Both the position numbers and the translations under genes were made by a program. DNA of 34,376 nucleotides from a bacterium (lineage in GTDB: Bacteria; Patescibacteriota; Minisyncoccia; Phycocordibacterales; PALSA-1337), in the NCBI GenBank assembly GCA_025355565.1, contig JANXZK010000007.1:1-34376 (forward strand), written 5' to 3'. The notes beneath the pieces are model-generated. The model was not told where the DNA came from. It worked only from the letters and a program-made list of their open reading frames with translations, and made no database searches. How positions within the stretch are numbered: the stretch's first letter is position 1; every line of letters begins with the position of its first letter. This document shows positions 32,595-34,376 of this stretch, in pieces.

Positions 32595-34100
32595 CTATAT
32601 AGCTGGTGTCGACGAAGCCAAGGACACATAACAATACTTCAACGCATAGTCGACCATGATCGCGCCAAGCGCTTGTTTTGTGACTGAGTTTTTCGGACAG
32701 CTCTGCTTCTTACCGGATACGATATTACCGTGGCTATAACTATATGCTCCCTCGAACGAAGCAACGACATGTTCCTTAGACACTGGAGCATAGCAGAAAC
32801 TGAGAAGATAATCTCCGGGGAATTTCCTCTCTTCACCACCACCAAAGATACTATTCATCATTCTCACAGGAGGTAATGACTGTACGATAGACATGCCTGG
32901 GATAGATTCCATACTAGGAAGACCTGGGATCGTAAGCGCGGCGGCACCATTGGTCGGGCTCGAACCATAGACCCGCTTGGCTGTATATCCAGTCGGACAG
33001 GCTCTCTTGTTATCTGCTAGGGGATTTGTGAATGATTTGTATGGTGTACCGAACATACCACCGAACTGAGCTACTGGCTCGACCGAGTCTGACTTACCTA
33101 GACACATATACAAAGCATAATCTAAATATTGTGTGCCAAGTATCGGATACGCCGTATATCCGGTCGGGCATGCCTTCTTGTTTCCTGCGAGAGGATTTGT
33201 ATATGTGTCGGCATTGATCAAACCCCCGGACCCATTGCCTGTGCCGTACATACCGCCGAAATAGTACTGCCCCGTGCTTGTCGAGGAGCCTGCACCGCCT
33301 CCATTCGTAGTTGATGCGGAATCTAACAATGACTGTGTATATGATCCAGGTACATAATCTGGATAAGCACTGTTGTTGAGATTTGGAGCTAGATTACCGT
33401 TTTGAGTAGAAGTAGCATGACTGGACGTCGCAGTCAGAGCTGTACCAGCGGTACCATTAGGCGTACTACTACCAGAAGATGAATGACTGGAACTGCCAGT
33501 AATATTCGGATTCCCTTGCGTATTATATGAATTGGAATTGTTCTGTGCAAATAAACTATTTGAGAAAGTTCCTGGCACATATGTGGAAGAAGAACTCCTA
33601 GGACTACAGATCATATTGGCCGGACAAACGGGCGTTGTAGAACTTGTGACTGGTGCCCTGAGGGTGCAGATCATCCCAGAAGGACATTGCACCGATGGAT
33701 TCGGGCCACCTGCTTGCGATGTTGTATATATTCCAGCGCAGCCATACAAACTGTTTATTTTCATCCTGGACGAAGGACCGAAAAACCCTGTACCGCTCAC
33801 GAGACCATTTGGCACCAAGATATCTGCTGGATATTTTTCTTGAAACGCTTTTACCGCATTAAAAACAGCCGTATCATATGTGGTTATCACTGTACCAGAA
33901 GTCCACAGTCCTTCACGAGAAAGATCGCTCGCCAACGCGGCGGCTTCATATGTTGACAAGTCCATACCTAGACGGAGGTCCCTGGTAAATGTGAAGCAGG
34001 ATGTCTGCGCACTGGAGACTGAAGGAGCAAATGATGTGATAAATATAACGGCAGTAATAGTTGTCACCACAATACTTACAAAAGTTAAGTCTTTATTCAT
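32595..34100 (-). CDS. Secreted surface protein with PG-binding-like domain and Cys-rich triplicate
   Basis: This 501-aa protein has a Sec signal peptide (residues 1-32, cleavage near VSSAQTS). A peptidoglycan-binding-like helical domain follows (about 33-120), with DLRLGMD.STYEAAALA...AFQEKYP...GTGFFGPSSR, the common N-terminal module of CPR surface proteins. A Ser/Thr/Asn/Gly-rich spacer (about 150-265) comes next. The C-terminal third has three related modules of the form FGGM(Y/F)G...NPLA.NK.ACPTGYTA...YLDYAL..C. The first two are clear (about 275-335 and 345-430) and the third is divergent (to 501, NIVSGKKQSCPK...DYALKYCYV). The ATG at 34100 is preferred over an in-frame ATG 12 codons upstream because the signal peptide begins there. 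Confidence 0.85.
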   Translation of the reverse strand: MNKDLTFVSIVVTTITAVIFITSFAPSVSSAQTSCFTFTRDLRLGMDLSTYEAAALASDLSREGLWTSGTVITTYDTAVFNAVKAFQEKYPADILVPNGLVSGTGFFGPSSRMKINSLYGCAGIYTTSQAGGPNPSVQCPSGMICTLRAPVTSSTTPVCPANMICSPRSSSSTYVPGTFSNSLFAQNNSNSYNTQGNPNITGSSSHSSSGSSTPNGTAGTALTATSSHATSTQNGNLAPNLNNSAYPDYVPGSYTQSLLDSASTTNGGGAGSSTSTGQYYFGGMYGTGNGSGGLINADTYTNPLAGNKKACPTGYTAYPILGTQYLDYALYMCLGKSDSVEPVAQFGGMFGTPYKSFTNPLADNKRACPTGYTAKRVYGSSPTNGAAALTIPGLPSMESIPGMSIVQSLPPVRMMNSIFGGGEERKFPGDYLLSFCYAPVSKEHVVASFEGAYSYSHGNIVSGKKQSCPKNSVTKQALGAIMVDYALKYCYVSLASSTPAI

Positions 34101-34125
34101 AAATATAAAATTATCGTCGCTAAAT

Positions 34126-34374
34126 TTATAATACAAAATATCTGCTTATATAGCTACGTATAATTGTACCATATAGAAAAGCTGCGGCAATGGCTGCGGC
34201 AAATGTGCTACCGCAAATGAAAGCTATAATGTAGCCTGTCAGACCAAAGCTGAAATGACATCTGTTGTAGTCTGAATTAATGTGTTCCTGTTTTATGTGC
34301 TCGGCGAAATTTTTTTCAAGAATTCCATCTTCTCCAAGGATGATCTTTGGGTGGTATCCTTGGCGGTTTTCGTG
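34126..34374 (-). CDS. 3' partial gene with a C-terminal membrane helix
   Basis: The frame is open from the contig edge for 82 codons and ends at TAA (34126-34128), 25 bp before the next gene. The first 46 residues come from the 141-bp end repeat and are hydrophilic. The last 36 (GYIIAFICGSTFAAAIAAAF, then LYGTIIRSYI) form one membrane helix followed by a short basic tail, as in a tail-anchored protein. I do not recognise the family. It is the intact-looking partner of the truncated fragment at 3..149. Confidence 0.5.
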   Translation of the reverse strand, partial: HENRQGYHPKIILGEDGILEKNFAEHIKQEHINSDYNRCHFSFGLTGYIIAFICGSTFAAAIAAAFLYGTIIRSYISRYFVL

Positions 34375-34376
34375 TC
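34236..34376. repeat. Right copy of the 141-bp terminal inverted repeat
   Basis: Exact reverse complement of 1-141. It lies wholly within the partial gene 34126..34374. Confidence 0.95.

Noticed and set aside
1-34376. Linear plasmid or virus with terminal inverted repeats
   Set aside because: The gene content is core chromosomal (rpoB, rpoC, rpoD, dnaG, rpsP) with no replication or capsid genes, and the repeat length equals a common assembly k-mer.
1-34376. tRNA or rRNA genes
   Set aside because: I looked for T-arm GTTCRA patterns with matching acceptor stems and for rRNA-like conserved blocks on both strands and found none; a covariance search would be more sensitive.
34240-34376. Outward-reading frame in the end repeats (INVFLFYVLGEIFF...)
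   Set aside because: It is open for about 32 codons and hydrophobic, but the inward frame is open for 82 codons and ends cleanly before the next gene; kept only as a caveat.

Overview
The window looks like one whole contig from a member of the Candidate Phyla Radiation (Patescibacteria, most like Parcubacteria). The evidence is a type IV prepilin with a short leader and a GFTLIE cleavage site, a ComEC without a metallo-beta-lactamase domain, large signal-peptide-bearing surface proteins next to core genes, very few Shine-Dalgarno sequences and several promoters that predict leaderless mRNAs. The standard genetic code fits, because TGA is used as a stop. There is no rRNA, tRNA, CRISPR array, prophage or transposase. 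The assignment rests on gene content, not on a marker-gene tree.

Layout. 1-2.0 kb: end repeat with a gene fragment, a sigma-region-4/HARE regulator and a prepilin. 2.0-4.3 kb: an internally deleted superoxide dismutase remnant and comEC, bracketed by two 76-bp copies of an 11-bp phased GATAAAA array, then a small gene with its own terminator. 4.4-9.1 kb (+): typA, hisS, a DEDDy exonuclease and a DsbA-like oxidoreductase. 9.2-15.6 kb (-): a UvrD-like helicase fused to an Fe-S RecB-type nuclease, and a 1093-aa secreted M64-type metallopeptidase. 15.6-16.4 kb: a structured intergenic block and a GC-rich lipoprotein cassette with its own promoter and terminator. 16.4-20.9 kb (-): a PH-domain membrane protein, a small membrane protein, rpoD and dnaG. 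20.9-29.5 kb (-): rpoB and rpoC, separated by a 512-codon membrane-anchored surface protein gene. 29.8-34.1 kb (-): a tight run of a secreted Cys-rich repeat protein, a cysteine desulfurase, rpsP, khpA and trmD, then a gene fragment at the end.

Core information processing (transcription, priming, translation, tRNA modification) is interleaved with cell-surface and DNA-uptake functions (pilin, ComEC, DsbA-like protein, M64 peptidase, anchored proteins). This would suit an organism that lives on other cells and imports DNA, but that is inference.

The most unusual content is repetitive. There is a family of multi-hairpin palindromic elements, one of which sits in frame inside dnaG, and a different Asn/Ser/Lys-rich repeat sits in frame inside trmD. 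There are heptamer (AGTAnAC) arrays at three gene boundaries, 11-bp phased A-tract arrays, and tandem duplications across two stop codons. The two contig ends carry an exact 141-bp inverted repeat. This is most simply an assembly-graph boundary in a repeated gene, and the left copy appears to be broken by one of the palindromic elements.
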